IMG/VR virus record: IMGVR_UViG_3300037258_000216
Span: 1-42,904 of that record
DNA: 42,904 nucleotides
DNA from: a virus
Reading direction: 5' to 3' (one strand)
Positions 13,278 to 24,076 of the stretch are shown one piece after another (position 1 is the stretch's first letter; each line of letters opens with the position of its first letter). Under the pieces are notes generated by a model. That model worked only from the letters and a program-made list of their open reading frames with translations, made no database searches and was not told where the DNA came from. The translations under genes and the position numbers were made by a program.

Positions 13278-16200
13278 CTACAGCGTTAAAGGGTCGCTAG
13301 TTTGGTGTTCTAAATAGCGATTGAGGAAGTCTAGTGGTGATTTAAACGGACTGCCGACCTTCCAGCCTGCCAGGTTATGCATATCAATTATCAGCCGTAA
13401 CACGTGCGCCTGCGCCCAATCAGGGTCTTTCAGGGCTTTTATGTAGTCATCGGTAAGGCGAGTAGCGTATTGCCCCAATGAGCCCAATATAGAGCTTGCT
13501 TCAGGCGTTCTGAATTTTTGGTCGAAGGCAGCATCTACGCCTTTAGTTATGGCGTACTTGGCGGCTTCTCTGATTAACGGATAATTTATAATTGGTATCA
13601 TAGCTACGCCTACGCCCAGGGAACCTTCATACAAGGCTTCTGCGCGCTGGTCGTCATCTTGTGCCATTGCATAGTGATAAGCAGCGTTGACGCCTTCAAA
13701 GATACCAGTACTGATACCACTAATGATTGAAGTCTTAATAGCTAATTGGAAGTTTTCACGACTAGGTAAAGCTAAGGCTCTGTCCCATGCTAATACGGAT
13801 TCTTGTGCCAAGGTAGTAATTTGTCCCTGGAACATGGTTACGTATTGACCCCATTGCGAACGCGCAAGGTTTGATGTTATATCAGTTGCAGCGGATACTT
13901 GCGTTTCGTGCAACACTTCACCCGCACGCGTCATAGCTTCACTTGCACTCATGCCTTTACTTAAATAATACCTACGCGCGGCGTAGAGAATAGACATGTC
14001 TGTTGTCTTGATACCGTATACGGTGGGTGACATCGACCAGTGATAGAGCATGTCTATAAATGGAGTATGGCGTTCCTCCGGTATTTGCGTAGAAGCTGCA
14101 GTGCTTATGTCGCTGCCGGCATGACGTGTTGAGTATTCAGGTGATGCCACCATTTCTTTGCCGTTTTTAATTGGGTTTTTGTAAAACTCTAACAACCCAT
14201 CAGCTAAATCCTTAACTGGTATTTTGTTAGCCGCCGTAACTACTGCCATAGTGTGTTTGATAAACATTAAGGGTTTGCTAGACAACATAAAAATAGGCGT
14301 GTTCTTCAAGAACATTTCATTTAGGAAATCACCTGCAGCAGTCTTCTTGTCTGAGTTACCGTAAACAATATCGTTCAGGTCTTCTTGCATACCCTTGTAC
14401 AGTCCTTGACCGTACTTGCGAATTATAATTCTGCGTATCTCAGGGTTACGAATAAGTGGACCGAGAACATTAGAACTTATTTCGCGCATACCTATCCAAT
14501 GTTCTGATTGTCGGTTGTAGCGTAAAAACTTAGCGTGTATGTCTTCATAGGTAAGTGCGGACTTATCACCTGTACGCGCTTTAACTTGTACTGGTTTAGC
14601 TGCAGTACCGCTCTTATATAAACTGCGTTGATTGCGCATTTGCAATTCAAAGTCTTCTTGACCTAGCGATGCTCTGTCATGTACTAGACGTCCTGAGTAG
14701 TTTGGATTGTTAGGTAGCTCTTCACCGTAAGCCGCTTTAAATTCTTTAGCAAGGCGCGGATACAATTGCTTATAGGTTTTCAGATAGCCTTTGTATAGAT
14801 TGACGTAAGCCGGGTCCTCTTCACCTAACTGTCTTACTATTTGTTCTTCTACTAATTCAGGGTCAATGCCATTGCCTTGAACAAAAGCTTCACGCGCTTC
14901 TGGGTCATGAAGCTGTGCAAGTTTATCCATTGCTTGATTAATAGTTATCTTTGATTCTCTGCCGTTAGCGGTTATGGTAATTTTCTTTTTAGCACCTAAG
15001 CGTAATAACTCATTGATTTGCGCTTTGTTCTTTCCTGTGGCTTCCGCTAAATTGTCGTACAGTAGTTTGGTATTCTCTTGTACTTGGTGGTCAACTTTGT
15101 TTACATGTTCGCGCACTCGCAGCTTGTCTATAATCGCATCACGATTAACAGCTTTGCGCAAAGCTAATTTCCATTTACCTAAATAGCTGCCAAAAAAGTT
15201 AAGCGCGTATGGAGCAACTACTTTAGCGACTTTGCTGTCTTCTTTTGTTTTGCCGCTAGGTGGGTTAACATCTGACTCTATAGGTTCGGATGCTTGTAAG
15301 CCTTCAGTTACTTCGGCTATTAATTTAAAACGATGTTCTGCTTGGTCGGCTAATTGTTGTAGCCTGCCCTTACGTCCTTCTTGATAAACTAGTTCAATGT
15401 CATTACGTAAAGCACGTATGTCTTTTGAAGGTTTATTTTTTATGTCGCCTACCAAATTAGCAGCATCATATTCGTTCTGCATTTTTTCGGAAATATCGTC
15501 GCCATTAGCTAATGCGGTGTTATAGCTTTCAATTACTTGTGCAGTAGCTTTAGGGTCTTTGACGTAATGACGCACACGGTTAAGCACTTGTTGAATATCA
15601 GTGCCACGCTCCATGCGACTGTTTGGTACTCCCGATTGTTTTGGCGATAGCGTTTTATTTACCGTAGTCATAAGGCGACCTAGTTCTGTCGCTTGATGCG
15701 CTTTTTCTACTTGTTGCTGATTAGTAGTGATATCTTCATAGGCTTTCTTCCATTCAGATACTTCACCTTCTAAACGTACCTTATCATTTTGTGCGGTTTT
15801 TCTTTCGCCTTTGTACTGCTCTAGTAAGTCTTTAACTACAACAGATTCGTATTCTGAATTTTTCAGCATAGCGATGCTGGCATCGAGGTCGCGTATTTTT
15901 CTAACGGTTTCTTTTAAAACCTTTTGCGCTTTATCTAGCTTATCGCCTATACGCGCAACCTCTTTAGCTAAATCGGTTCGTGCTTCATCGCGTTTCATTT
16001 CCGCCTTAGAACGGGATTCGTGTTTAACTGTAGGTTCCGATTCGCTAGTATCTTCTTTAGGTTCCTCTTTTTTAAGGGGGAACATTATTTCTTGTGCGCG
16101 TTTAGCACGGGCTCCCGGCGATAACACTACGCCGGTAACAGTCTCTTCCTCTTTGATTTGATTCTTAACTTGTTCGGGTAAACCTTGCTCTACAAACTTT

Positions 16201-17300
16201 GCATGGTTTTCCGTTTTAAGTCTTACCGCTTTGCTGATACCCGCTTTTAGAAATTCAGTTGCAACACCAGTACCGCCGCCAAGTACAGCGCCAGCCATTA
16301 CATTTTGAATCATACCCTCAGCCACTTCGGCAGGCGTGACTACTCCATTAGTGTGACTTACTAATCCAGCAAATGCTTTAGTAGTAGATTCGGTAAAACT
16401 ATTAAGTGAACCAAATGCAGCACCGATACCAGCTTGTTCTAGTATTCTGCCGCCAAATGTTTTAAGCGTAGCTTGTCCCGCATCACCGGCAAATAATGTC
16501 GCTATTCCTTCGATACCTCTACCGGCTACAGCCCCCACGCCTGCCATCTGTGCTAGTCCCATAGCTAAGCCGCCAATCGTTGCTGCAGGTTTAGCAACGT
16601 CTGCCGGTACGCCTCTATCAAGCATATCCATAACAAGAGCACCGCGTCCCATTTCGTAAGCGCTATCTAGTATGCCCACGTCCATTCCCATTGAGCCGCC
16701 GGCTATGCCCATAAGAGCAGCGCCGAGCGGATTACCGGCGGTCATAACTCCGCCGATAACCGCACCTTCAGTAGCCCCTATAGCTGCGCCGGTAGCACCA
16801 CTAGCTGCGTATTCGCGCATAGTTGGCACTGCCGCCATTATCGGTCCCATCACTTGTTGCAGTGCTGGAAAATGCGTAGCGTTTTCTAAAGGGCTGACAT
16901 TACTTTGTTTCCATACATCCATCGCTTGATGCCCAAACTCTTGCACTGCTTCATCTGGTGTTTTACTGCCATCAATGACTTGCGTGCCAGCTACGGCTCT
17001 AGCTAATTGATGCTCACCATAACCCATATAAGCGGCTGCAGTTTTTGTCTGTGCTCTATATTCAGCAAATAAATCAAATGAATTAGGTACTGCTTGCACC
17101 TGATTGTTTTCTTTATTTAGCAATACGTCTTTAGGGTCAACGGCAGGGTCTATGCCTCTAAGGATTCCGTCAGGCGAACTTTCAATAGAAGTATCTGATA
17201 CGCCATGTCGTGTTTGTAGCATAGGCGCGACAGACGGGTCTATATTAGTTAAATCCGGTATATCATACTGCTGCGGTGGGGCGTTAGCATCGTCAGCCAT
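13278..17300 (-). CDS. Large internal virion (ejection) protein
   Basis: Protein of 1340 residues, the largest in the genome, in the position of T7 gp16. Residues about 160-350 are Gly/Ala-rich with several hydrophobic helices (for example around GAAIGATEGAVIGGVM) that could insert into membrane. Residues about 430-560 are a long charged coiled coil. The C-terminal 500 residues are helical with further hydrophobic stretches. No lysozyme or transglycosylase signature was found. It probably leaves the capsid with the DNA and helps form the channel across the envelope. Its start overlaps the upstream stop by one base. Confidence 0.8.
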   Translation of the reverse strand: MADDANAPPQQYDIPDLTNIDPSVAPMLQTRHGVSDTSIESSPDGILRGIDPAVDPKDVLLNKENNQVQAVPNSFDLFAEYRAQTKTAAAYMGYGEHQLARAVAGTQVIDGSKTPDEAVQEFGHQAMDVWKQSNVSPLENATHFPALQQVMGPIMAAVPTMREYAASGATGAAIGATEGAVIGGVMTAGNPLGAALMGIAGGSMGMDVGILDSAYEMGRGALVMDMLDRGVPADVAKPAATIGGLAMGLAQMAGVGAVAGRGIEGIATLFAGDAGQATLKTFGGRILEQAGIGAAFGSLNSFTESTTKAFAGLVSHTNGVVTPAEVAEGMIQNVMAGAVLGGGTGVATEFLKAGISKAVRLKTENHAKFVEQGLPEQVKNQIKEEETVTGVVLSPGARAKRAQEIMFPLKKEEPKEDTSESEPTVKHESRSKAEMKRDEARTDLAKEVARIGDKLDKAQKVLKETVRKIRDLDASIAMLKNSEYESVVVKDLLEQYKGERKTAQNDKVRLEGEVSEWKKAYEDITTNQQQVEKAHQATELGRLMTTVNKTLSPKQSGVPNSRMERGTDIQQVLNRVRHYVKDPKATAQVIESYNTALANGDDISEKMQNEYDAANLVGDIKNKPSKDIRALRNDIELVYQEGRKGRLQQLADQAEHRFKLIAEVTEGLQASEPIESDVNPPSGKTKEDSKVAKVVAPYALNFFGSYLGKWKLALRKAVNRDAIIDKLRVREHVNKVDHQVQENTKLLYDNLAEATGKNKAQINELLRLGAKKKITITANGRESKITINQAMDKLAQLHDPEAREAFVQGNGIDPELVEEQIVRQLGEEDPAYVNLYKGYLKTYKQLYPRLAKEFKAAYGEELPNNPNYSGRLVHDRASLGQEDFELQMRNQRSLYKSGTAAKPVQVKARTGDKSALTYEDIHAKFLRYNRQSEHWIGMREISSNVLGPLIRNPEIRRIIIRKYGQGLYKGMQEDLNDIVYGNSDKKTAAGDFLNEMFLKNTPIFMLSSKPLMFIKHTMAVVTAANKIPVKDLADGLLEFYKNPIKNGKEMVASPEYSTRHAGSDISTAASTQIPEERHTPFIDMLYHWSMSPTVYGIKTTDMSILYAARRYYLSKGMSASEAMTRAGEVLHETQVSAATDITSNLARSQWGQYVTMFQGQITTLAQESVLAWDRALALPSRENFQLAIKTSIISGISTGIFEGVNAAYHYAMAQDDDQRAEALYEGSLGVGVAMIPIINYPLIREAAKYAITKGVDAAFDQKFRTPEASSILGSLGQYATRLTDDYIKALKDPDWAQAHVLRLIIDMHNLAGWKVGSPFKSPLDFLNRYLEHQTSDPLTL

Positions 17301-19237
17301 TATTGTGTTGGTTCCATTAGCACTGCTGGCGGTGGCGGCACTAATCTGTAAGGATTAGCTTTCATCGGCATTGCCTGTTTTTGCGGTGGCGCATACGGCA
17401 AATGCGGTACGCTAATCCATTTGCGCATTATTTTTGCTTCCGCCATCTTACGTAATTTATCGGCGCTAAAATTCAAACCCCTGTTTTCAGGTGCGTTCTT
17501 AATTTCATCCATCAAAGTAGGTAAGCGTTTGTTTATAGCTGCAAGAGAAGCTTTGCCCCCGGGACTATTAATATCATGCACAAACAAGGATGCCCAATCA
17601 GCATCAACAGGTTTTGCTTTGTTCCAGCTATAAAGTAAATCTGGGAACGCATCTGGATTAGGATTCTTCTTATTAATGGGCAATGCAGTATCGGCAATAT
17701 GAGTTAGAGTGTCGGAATAACCAGCATATTGTTCTCTAGTTAATTGACCACTTTGCCATGCCTTTTCTAAAGCCCCACGTGTTGCTCTAACATCATCAGC
17801 GGTAACACCCGATTCTTTCTGGTAACCATTATATTTTATGCTGTCATTATGCACCGCTTTAGCCGCTGTAAGTTTATCAGTCATGGTTTTTATATTTGCG
17901 CCTAAGCTTGCGTAAGCTTGTGCTGCTGCATCGGATTGTTTTAGCGCTGCTTGCTGCATATTGATATTTTCATTACTTGCAGAAATATTAGAAGCGTTAC
18001 GCGCTTGTTCCGCGCCTGCCATAGTCACATTGACATTAATGCTATGATTAATGTAACCGTTCAAAACTTTGGTAGCTTCATAGCCTATATGTTTGTCTTC
18101 TTGAGGCATTTGTGCGGTTAGTTGCGTAACTTGTGAATGTAGCTGCACCATTTTCTGCTGTGCTTGTTGACGCACATTAGGGTCAGATGATTGCAGATTT
18201 AAACCTACGGTAGAAGCTGCAGCTTCAATTTTAGCAGCGTTATTACTAAACCCTTCGCGCACTGCGCTTTTAGCTTTATCGACTATGCTTTCTTGTGCCG
18301 ATATAGCGCCTTTCAAAGTCTCGCCATCGAGCGAAGCAAAAATAGGGTTTTGCGCTGTTAATGCTTTTTGATAAGTTTGCGCATCAGCTAAACGTTGTTG
18401 ATTGCCTTTAAGATAATCACCGTCTGCAGCATCCACATACGCATCTGCGTTCTGAAATTTAGATTGCGCACCTGCAATATTTGCTTTAACTATATTAGTA
18501 TAGTCTTCATGAAACTTACTTGATGGCACTCCTGAGGTAGCTGCCATAGTAGCGGTAGCCCTATTATTGAAATTCGATAGTTCCTGCTTTAACGTACCTA
18601 AATCACCAGAACTCGCGGCTCTAGTCATATCGTTAACTGAATCAGAATATTGATTCTTAGCTATTAAGTCGCGTGAAGATTCTTTAGTGGTATTCCATTT
18701 TTCGTTTTGCGATGTTCTAAAAACGTTCATAGCTTCATCGTAAGTAGCTAAACCATGAGGTGCACCGGATTCCCCTTGCAGTTGTTGTTGCAATGCCGCA
18801 CGATTATCAGCTATAGTTTTATCTATAGAACCAGTGAAATCGTTATAACCCTTATCGCTAAAATCGGCAGTTAATGGATTTTGTAATTGCTGGGAAGAAT
18901 AATTTTGTCCCGCCATCTTAGCTTTATTAATGTAAGAACTAGCGGTACTATTGCTACTTAAAACAGATGCCGCTTGTGCCGCGTTATTTTTGCGACGTTG
19001 TGCTTGCGTATAAGCCATACCGACACCGACGGCATCGCCGGCAATGTTAGACCATGTTTTGCCCACAAGATTTTCAGTGTTAACAACATTGCTCGCGGAT
19101 TGCGCAGCGTCTTGTAACGCACCTTCAGTTAATTCTTTTTGTCCGCTATCCGCAAAATGTGGTGCGCTAATAGGACCAGGTGAGTTACCGGGTATGAAGG
19201 GCTGCACTTTCGTATCGTAGTATCCGACTTTAGGCAT
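17300..19237 (-). CDS. Internal virion protein
   Basis: Protein of 645 residues, rich in Ala, Gln, Asn and Ser and almost entirely helical, without enzyme motifs. Position between the gp14-like and gp16-like genes fits the T7 gp15 role as part of the internal core ejected into the host. The C-terminus is Pro/Met-rich (LPYAPPQKQAMPM). Confidence 0.75.
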   Translation of the reverse strand: MPKVGYYDTKVQPFIPGNSPGPISAPHFADSGQKELTEGALQDAAQSASNVVNTENLVGKTWSNIAGDAVGVGMAYTQAQRRKNNAAQAASVLSSNSTASSYINKAKMAGQNYSSQQLQNPLTADFSDKGYNDFTGSIDKTIADNRAALQQQLQGESGAPHGLATYDEAMNVFRTSQNEKWNTTKESSRDLIAKNQYSDSVNDMTRAASSGDLGTLKQELSNFNNRATATMAATSGVPSSKFHEDYTNIVKANIAGAQSKFQNADAYVDAADGDYLKGNQQRLADAQTYQKALTAQNPIFASLDGETLKGAISAQESIVDKAKSAVREGFSNNAAKIEAAASTVGLNLQSSDPNVRQQAQQKMVQLHSQVTQLTAQMPQEDKHIGYEATKVLNGYINHSINVNVTMAGAEQARNASNISASNENINMQQAALKQSDAAAQAYASLGANIKTMTDKLTAAKAVHNDSIKYNGYQKESGVTADDVRATRGALEKAWQSGQLTREQYAGYSDTLTHIADTALPINKKNPNPDAFPDLLYSWNKAKPVDADWASLFVHDINSPGGKASLAAINKRLPTLMDEIKNAPENRGLNFSADKLRKMAEAKIMRKWISVPHLPYAPPQKQAMPMKANPYRLVPPPPAVLMEPTQ

Positions 19238-19240
19238 ACA

Positions 19241-19756
19241 TCACGGTCCTTGCATAGCTGCAAGCTGCAAACCTTTTTCTACATTATTGCCTATTTCGTT
19301 TAAATCATTAGCTCCAACATTTTCCTGTTCGATGTTTGCATTTTCTTGACCTTGCAGTTCTTGGTTCATAGTACCTAGCATCGCTGCACGACCACTATTG
19401 ATAGTCTGATTGGCATTAGTGTCTTCAAGCTGAGCTTGCATAAGTCCTTGATTTTGTATCTGGCTAACCTGCGCCGAGGCAAGCTGGCGCGTCTGTTCAA
19501 GCTGCGCAAGGGGACTGCCTTGCAATAAGACTCCGCTGGCATTGTAGTCCTCCGCTTGATTCTCTCTAGTTAAGTGACCTTCTAACGCCGCTAAGCCGGA
19601 ATTATAGCCGGCAACTTGCATTTCATTGCCGGCTTGCTCTTCTTGTGCACCGGCTTGTATTCCTACATTTTGGGCAGATGACGCCATGCCCGCAGCCATG
19701 CCCGGCTGCTGTGCGGCATACACGCTTCCGGCGTTCATTCCAAATAGACTACCCAT
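19241..19756 (-). CDS. Small internal virion protein, gp14-like
   Basis: Protein of 171 residues beginning MGSLFGMNAG. ATG 19756 is preferred over ATG 19786 because it leaves an 8-base overlap with the upstream gene and because two other proteins of this genome begin MGNLFG. The sequence is Gln/Ala/Asn-rich and helical. Order next to the two larger internal proteins fits T7 gp14. Confidence 0.7.
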   Translation of the reverse strand: MGSLFGMNAGSVYAAQQPGMAAGMASSAQNVGIQAGAQEEQAGNEMQVAGYNSGLAALEGHLTRENQAEDYNASGVLLQGSPLAQLEQTRQLASAQVSQIQNQGLMQAQLEDTNANQTINSGRAAMLGTMNQELQGQENANIEQENVGANDLNEIGNNVEKGLQLAAMQGP

Positions 19757-20183
19757 TTCGTATCCAGCCCCACATGCAATAATCATGCTTATCGCTACTG
19801 TATTGTCGCATTGTACCTTCTAATTTAAAACCCCAATACTCCATAAAGCGCGAACGCGTTGGGTCATCTAAACAAGCACTTTCGATTCTATGAATAGATA
19901 TATCGGCTGTAACTTCGTCATACATGTTTTGTGTTTCTTTTAAAACCGCTATCGGATATTTAGTGAAGTGAACGCTAGGAACTATATATAGTTCTACTAC
20001 GCCCTTCCATTTTTCATAATAGCCACCTATAGCTATCAATGCGCCTTTATGAATAAAACTGTAAGTGGTTGCAGCCGTACCAGTAGCTACTTGCAAAAAC
20101 CCTTGGGCATTGAACATTTCTTTCTCGTGAGGCTGCAGTTCAATTTCATCTAGGTGTTTAGGTTCAAATGGGATTCTATTCAT
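19749..20183 (-). CDS. GNAT-like protein of the virion module
   Basis: Protein of 144 residues. It has the general outline of a GNAT acetyltransferase fold: a central VVELYIVPS strand, a helix, then a C-terminal MEYWGFKLEGTMRQY segment like that of the GNAT end. Similar proteins occupy the gp13 position in T7-like phages. The usual acetyl-CoA loop (R/QxxGxG/A) is not evident, so it may be structural. It overlaps both neighbours. Confidence 0.65.
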   Translation of the reverse strand: MNRIPFEPKHLDEIELQPHEKEMFNAQGFLQVATGTAATTYSFIHKGALIAIGGYYEKWKGVVELYIVPSVHFTKYPIAVLKETQNMYDEVTADISIHRIESACLDDPTRSRFMEYWGFKLEGTMRQYSSDKHDYCMWGWIRNG

Positions 20184-22779
20184 CGGTAGTCATCATAAAG
20201 TGGTCGATACCAAGTACGGTGCAAGGAAGTGGAAGACTCTGAATTAGCACCACTATCTTTTGCGGGTCGTCATTCTGGTCTGTCCATTCATCGCTGTAAG
20301 GCACGCTTTTAATTCCGGTAAAAGGTGGGGTAGGTCTGTCAGTTAAAAAGTTAGATTTACGAAATGATATTTGGTCTAAGCTATAGTAATCAGTTCCGAA
20401 TTTTATACCAAGCGAATTTAAAAACCTAATAGCTGCGCGAATCAGTATACGTGGTTTTGCTTCGGCACTTCCTAGCTTGCCCCCAGTATCTATATTCAAC
20501 GTTTCTATGGTGCCAGTATACGGATACCCAATCATGGCTACAGTAACCGGACCAGAAAGCGTAACGCTTCCATTAGCAACAATAGCGGTGCCGGCAGGTC
20601 CGCCATCTGTCACTACTGTTACTGTTTCACCGTTGAGATATTCCAAGCCGGTTAATGAGGTTGCAGTTAAATACCAAGCACCTGGTTGCATTGCATTAGT
20701 ATTATCAAAAGCCACAGTAGTCTTAACGGTCACATGCTGTGAATCAGTATAAGCCGTTATCTGTGCTCTACCGCCGCCATTACCATTGATGTCGTACTTC
20801 TTATGTATTTCTTGACCTACCATACTTGCAGTAAAGACAGCTTCACTAGAAGAAATCGTAACGCTTGTACCGGAAACGGCTGAAGGTGTAAGCGCTGCAT
20901 TTGCATTAGTTCCAAGTGCACTGCCGTCATAGACATTTGCCATATCAAGATATACAGCGTGTTTTTGTACTTCGTAAAGGGCATTGGCGAATTTAATAGG
21001 GTCGTTGACTGAATCTCCCGTATAAAAATCACGTTCAGCCGGATACTGTTCATAGTCAGCCAGATACTCTACCGAACAAACAGTATTACCTTGTATAGTG
21101 CGTTGCACTGCAAACCATACTTGGTCTGCAGTAGTATTGCGTGGAGCAACCGCCATCGAAGTTACTTTAGCGTAAGGACGTAAAATACTATTAGAATCAA
21201 TGTAAGCGCCGCCAAGATAGTGCCTATGCCAAGCTGCATAATTGTCTTGCTCCGGTCGTGAATAAGTAAAACCCAAAAATCTGCCATCACTACGTACTGC
21301 CCACATTATGTCGGGAAAGCCGCGCTGCTGAACTATTTGCTGTATGCCTATTTGCGTTAAATGGTCGGATACGACTGTTTGGTCTTTGGTGGTGTAGCCG
21401 CTTATATAGAAATCGTATTCCAAACTTCTAATACGCTGACCCGCACGTTGTATGTAAAACGTAGAATCACCATTAGCTACTGCAAGAGCAAAACTTGCAC
21501 CTATGACATTAGCCGGCTGCGATGTAACTGCAGTCGGTGTAACAGGTGTTCCAATTGTAGTGCCCCACAAAGTACGAACCGAACCATAACAGCCAATAAC
21601 CATGAATTGATTGGTGTTGGTGATAAATTCAATGTAGTCAACCTTGCCGCTAAATAGCGGGGCAAGCGTAAACGAAACAGAATTAGTTGCAGCTGTACCT
21701 GTTGTGAAATCGTCATATGCGGTATTACCTGCAGAAGGTGCTGAACTGCCCCAAATGGTTTGCGGATTATTTAGTGTACCGCCATACCAAAGTCTACCGG
21801 CAGAATCAAAAGATACACTACGCGGATAATTACCAGCACTGCCGAATGGGTCAGTTCCGGTTCGGCTGAAAGTAGTCATACTCCAATCGGCATCAAAGGT
21901 ACGCACTAATTTGTATGGCGCGTAATTTTGATGTACTACGTACATAGTATCCGCGCTTTGCGCATACTGCAAATTGAAAATGTCCGCAACTGCATAAGGC
22001 GTCGTTACTTCATAAATACAGGCAGCCGTACCGCCGGACACGTAAGTTCCCATACCTATTGTGTTAATTGGATTACCTAATAAATCGGCTAATTCAAAGG
22101 TATTCGTAGTAACGTTAGTTACTTCAAACTGTTGATTTTGTAGACCATTAATACCGACTACGCCGGAAATGAATACATATTGTCCGTTACTGAGTCCGTG
22201 GTTAGTCGCAGTTATCACTCCAGGACTAGCAGTAGTTATGCCGCTTATATTCAGTATTTTGGTTGCTTTACCACTTGCGGTGTAAGTTCCGTAAGCAGTG
22301 CTGTCTACCCCTATAGTGTAGGTATTAGTGCCCGTTTTAGTAACGGTATAAGTATTACCATTTAACTGAGTCATACCTTGAACGTCATTAATTTCAATAA
22401 CATCGCCCGTAGTATAACCATGCGCGGTATCTGTTATTGCGCAAGGATTAGCATTAGTGGCAGCACTTATAACTGTATCGGTTCCGGTAATTATGCCGTC
22501 GTCAGTATAGAAACGAAAATACCCAGGTGTTACTTCAACTATGTAAGCTTGTTGGTCGTTGAATTGCCACGGTATTAAAGCTGCGGGTTGATTCTGACGA
22601 GTATTAGTAACAAACACTGAACCGTTACGGTACACTGCGCCACCACGTGGGTCGCAAATAAAGTTTTCTATTTTGGCTGCAGATTTTGCATACAGCGGTA
22701 AATCAACGCGACCATGAGCTAAAGGTGTAACTTCACCGCCGGAAAAATTAGTCTGAATCTTATTTGTTCTATTGCCCAT
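20176..22779 (-). CDS. Tail tubular protein B (nozzle), gp12-like
   Basis: Protein of 867 residues. The start NKIQTNFSGGEVTPLAHGRVDLPLYAKS, followed by a segment with ENFICDPRGGAVYRNGS, is the usual beginning of podovirus tail nozzle proteins. The rest is beta-rich with repeated short domains. ATG 22779 is used because it overlaps the upstream stop (TAATG). With tail tubular protein A it forms the short tail tube. Confidence 0.85.
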   Translation of the reverse strand: MGNRTNKIQTNFSGGEVTPLAHGRVDLPLYAKSAAKIENFICDPRGGAVYRNGSVFVTNTRQNQPAALIPWQFNDQQAYIVEVTPGYFRFYTDDGIITGTDTVISAATNANPCAITDTAHGYTTGDVIEINDVQGMTQLNGNTYTVTKTGTNTYTIGVDSTAYGTYTASGKATKILNISGITTASPGVITATNHGLSNGQYVFISGVVGINGLQNQQFEVTNVTTNTFELADLLGNPINTIGMGTYVSGGTAACIYEVTTPYAVADIFNLQYAQSADTMYVVHQNYAPYKLVRTFDADWSMTTFSRTGTDPFGSAGNYPRSVSFDSAGRLWYGGTLNNPQTIWGSSAPSAGNTAYDDFTTGTAATNSVSFTLAPLFSGKVDYIEFITNTNQFMVIGCYGSVRTLWGTTIGTPVTPTAVTSQPANVIGASFALAVANGDSTFYIQRAGQRIRSLEYDFYISGYTTKDQTVVSDHLTQIGIQQIVQQRGFPDIMWAVRSDGRFLGFTYSRPEQDNYAAWHRHYLGGAYIDSNSILRPYAKVTSMAVAPRNTTADQVWFAVQRTIQGNTVCSVEYLADYEQYPAERDFYTGDSVNDPIKFANALYEVQKHAVYLDMANVYDGSALGTNANAALTPSAVSGTSVTISSSEAVFTASMVGQEIHKKYDINGNGGGRAQITAYTDSQHVTVKTTVAFDNTNAMQPGAWYLTATSLTGLEYLNGETVTVVTDGGPAGTAIVANGSVTLSGPVTVAMIGYPYTGTIETLNIDTGGKLGSAEAKPRILIRAAIRFLNSLGIKFGTDYYSLDQISFRKSNFLTDRPTPPFTGIKSVPYSDEWTDQNDDPQKIVVLIQSLPLPCTVLGIDHFMMTTDE

Positions 22780-23453
22780 TACGGTGTGAAAGTCCAAGGC
22801 GAAGCTACTAAGGCACCGCCTAATTGGAATCTGCGCCGATTTATAGCGCGACTTGTTTCGATGCGAATAGGAACATTCTCTTGTCCCGATACTGCATAAG
22901 CAGATGGTCTAAATTTATCAATTAGTTTTTCAAGACGTTCTACTACATCGTTTTGCTTTGTGATTTGATAGGCGATAGCGCTTGCGAGTTTCAATGCAAA
23001 AAGCTTTTTAGCATCTGATACCCAAATAGAAATATCGCTTACATCGTAAATGTAGCGTAATAGCACTGTAGCATTACCGCTTGCGGGTTGGAACGGATTA
23101 GGAATCAAGTTGTTTACGCAGACGGTATTGCCGAGTATTTTGTACTCGGTTTCTTGCCATTGTTCTACTTGTCCCTCAATTGAAAGAAAACGAATGAAAT
23201 CTGCAGGCAATTGATATTGGTCGGACCAGTCGCTTACCGGCGTACCTATGCGCGTTATGTACGCAAACTTAGTAGCAAAATGCCATGGATGCTCGCGCAA
23301 AACTTCTTGCCGGCACTGGTCGTAGTGAAGTGATACCAGTAGTGCAGTACTGTCGCCTGGCGTAGGCGGATTAATTGAGTTTATCTTTGGCGTTTGACCT
23401 ACGTAGGTCAATGCCAAGTTTGCTATTTGTACGCCTGCGGTTGGGGCTGCCAT
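22779..23453 (-). CDS. Tail tubular protein A (adaptor), gp11-like
   Basis: Protein of 224 residues. Features of the family are visible: an N-terminal IANLALTYVGQTPKI segment, CRQEVLREHPWHFA, then YQLPADFIRFL and a C-terminal LKLASAIAYQITK helix. It joins portal and nozzle. The order capsid, small protein, tail A, tail B is typical. Confidence 0.9.
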   Translation of the reverse strand: MAAPTAGVQIANLALTYVGQTPKINSINPPTPGDSTALLVSLHYDQCRQEVLREHPWHFATKFAYITRIGTPVSDWSDQYQLPADFIRFLSIEGQVEQWQETEYKILGNTVCVNNLIPNPFQPASGNATVLLRYIYDVSDISIWVSDAKKLFALKLASAIAYQITKQNDVVERLEKLIDKFRPSAYAVSGQENVPIRIETSRAINRRRFQLGGALVASPWTFTP

Positions 23454-23468
23454 ACCTGCCCCCTTCTA

Positions 23469-24065
23469 TTAACCGTCGTAATAGACCAGCATCATACCGA
23501 TTATGCCGGCAACGCTTGTAGCGGTCGTAACCTTCATACAAAGGTCATACTGACGCGGATTGCCTAAATACGGTGCAGCCGTACCAGAATCAACTAGCGA
23601 ATCGCCGGCTATTTCAAATAGCCGTTGGTCGCCATAGGTAGCAGGCGTTGGATTAGTAGTAGCCGAAGCCAAATTGCTCCAATACGTAACCATACCATCG
23701 TATGCGGTACCTTCGGAAAAGGATACCTTTGCGGAAGCAACAGAAGTTGCTGAAAGGAATACTGCCTGACCGCCAGATGCCGGTGCTGTAGTCAAAGACA
23801 AATTAGGTCTATACAGTCCAATACTCACGGCATGAGAAGTTTGCGCTGCCGTTTTCATAACTATGATTTTCAGCGGAACTACGTTGCCATCAAGGTTTTT
23901 AAAGAACCGATAAACAGAATTAACCGAGTCAGTTCCCGCGTCGTTATAGAACGCAACTGCAGTCTTAATCGGAGTACCGTTACGAATATTTCGGCTACGG
24001 TTTGCCAACGTTATGCCATCAGCATTAATGTTAGGGTCGACATAGAGATTTTGTAAAGTCGTCAT
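23469..24065 (-). CDS. Hypothetical capsid-associated protein
   Basis: Protein of 198 residues, rich in Thr, Ser and Ala with a beta-sheet pattern; not recognised. It lies directly downstream of the capsid gene and 15 bases before tail tubular protein A. A decoration or head-stabilising role is possible but inferred from position only. Confidence 0.7.
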   Translation of the reverse strand: MTTLQNLYVDPNINADGITLANRSRNIRNGTPIKTAVAFYNDAGTDSVNSVYRFFKNLDGNVVPLKIIVMKTAAQTSHAVSIGLYRPNLSLTTAPASGGQAVFLSATSVASAKVSFSEGTAYDGMVTYWSNLASATTNPTPATYGDQRLFEIAGDSLVDSGTAAPYLGNPRQYDLCMKVTTATSVAGIIGMMLVYYDG

Positions 24066-24076
24066 TTGTTTTCCCC

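Noticed and set aside
13278-17300. Lytic transglycosylase domain in the large ejection protein
   Set aside because: I looked for the Glu-Ser and GLMQ-type motifs and did not find them, so no catalytic role is claimed.
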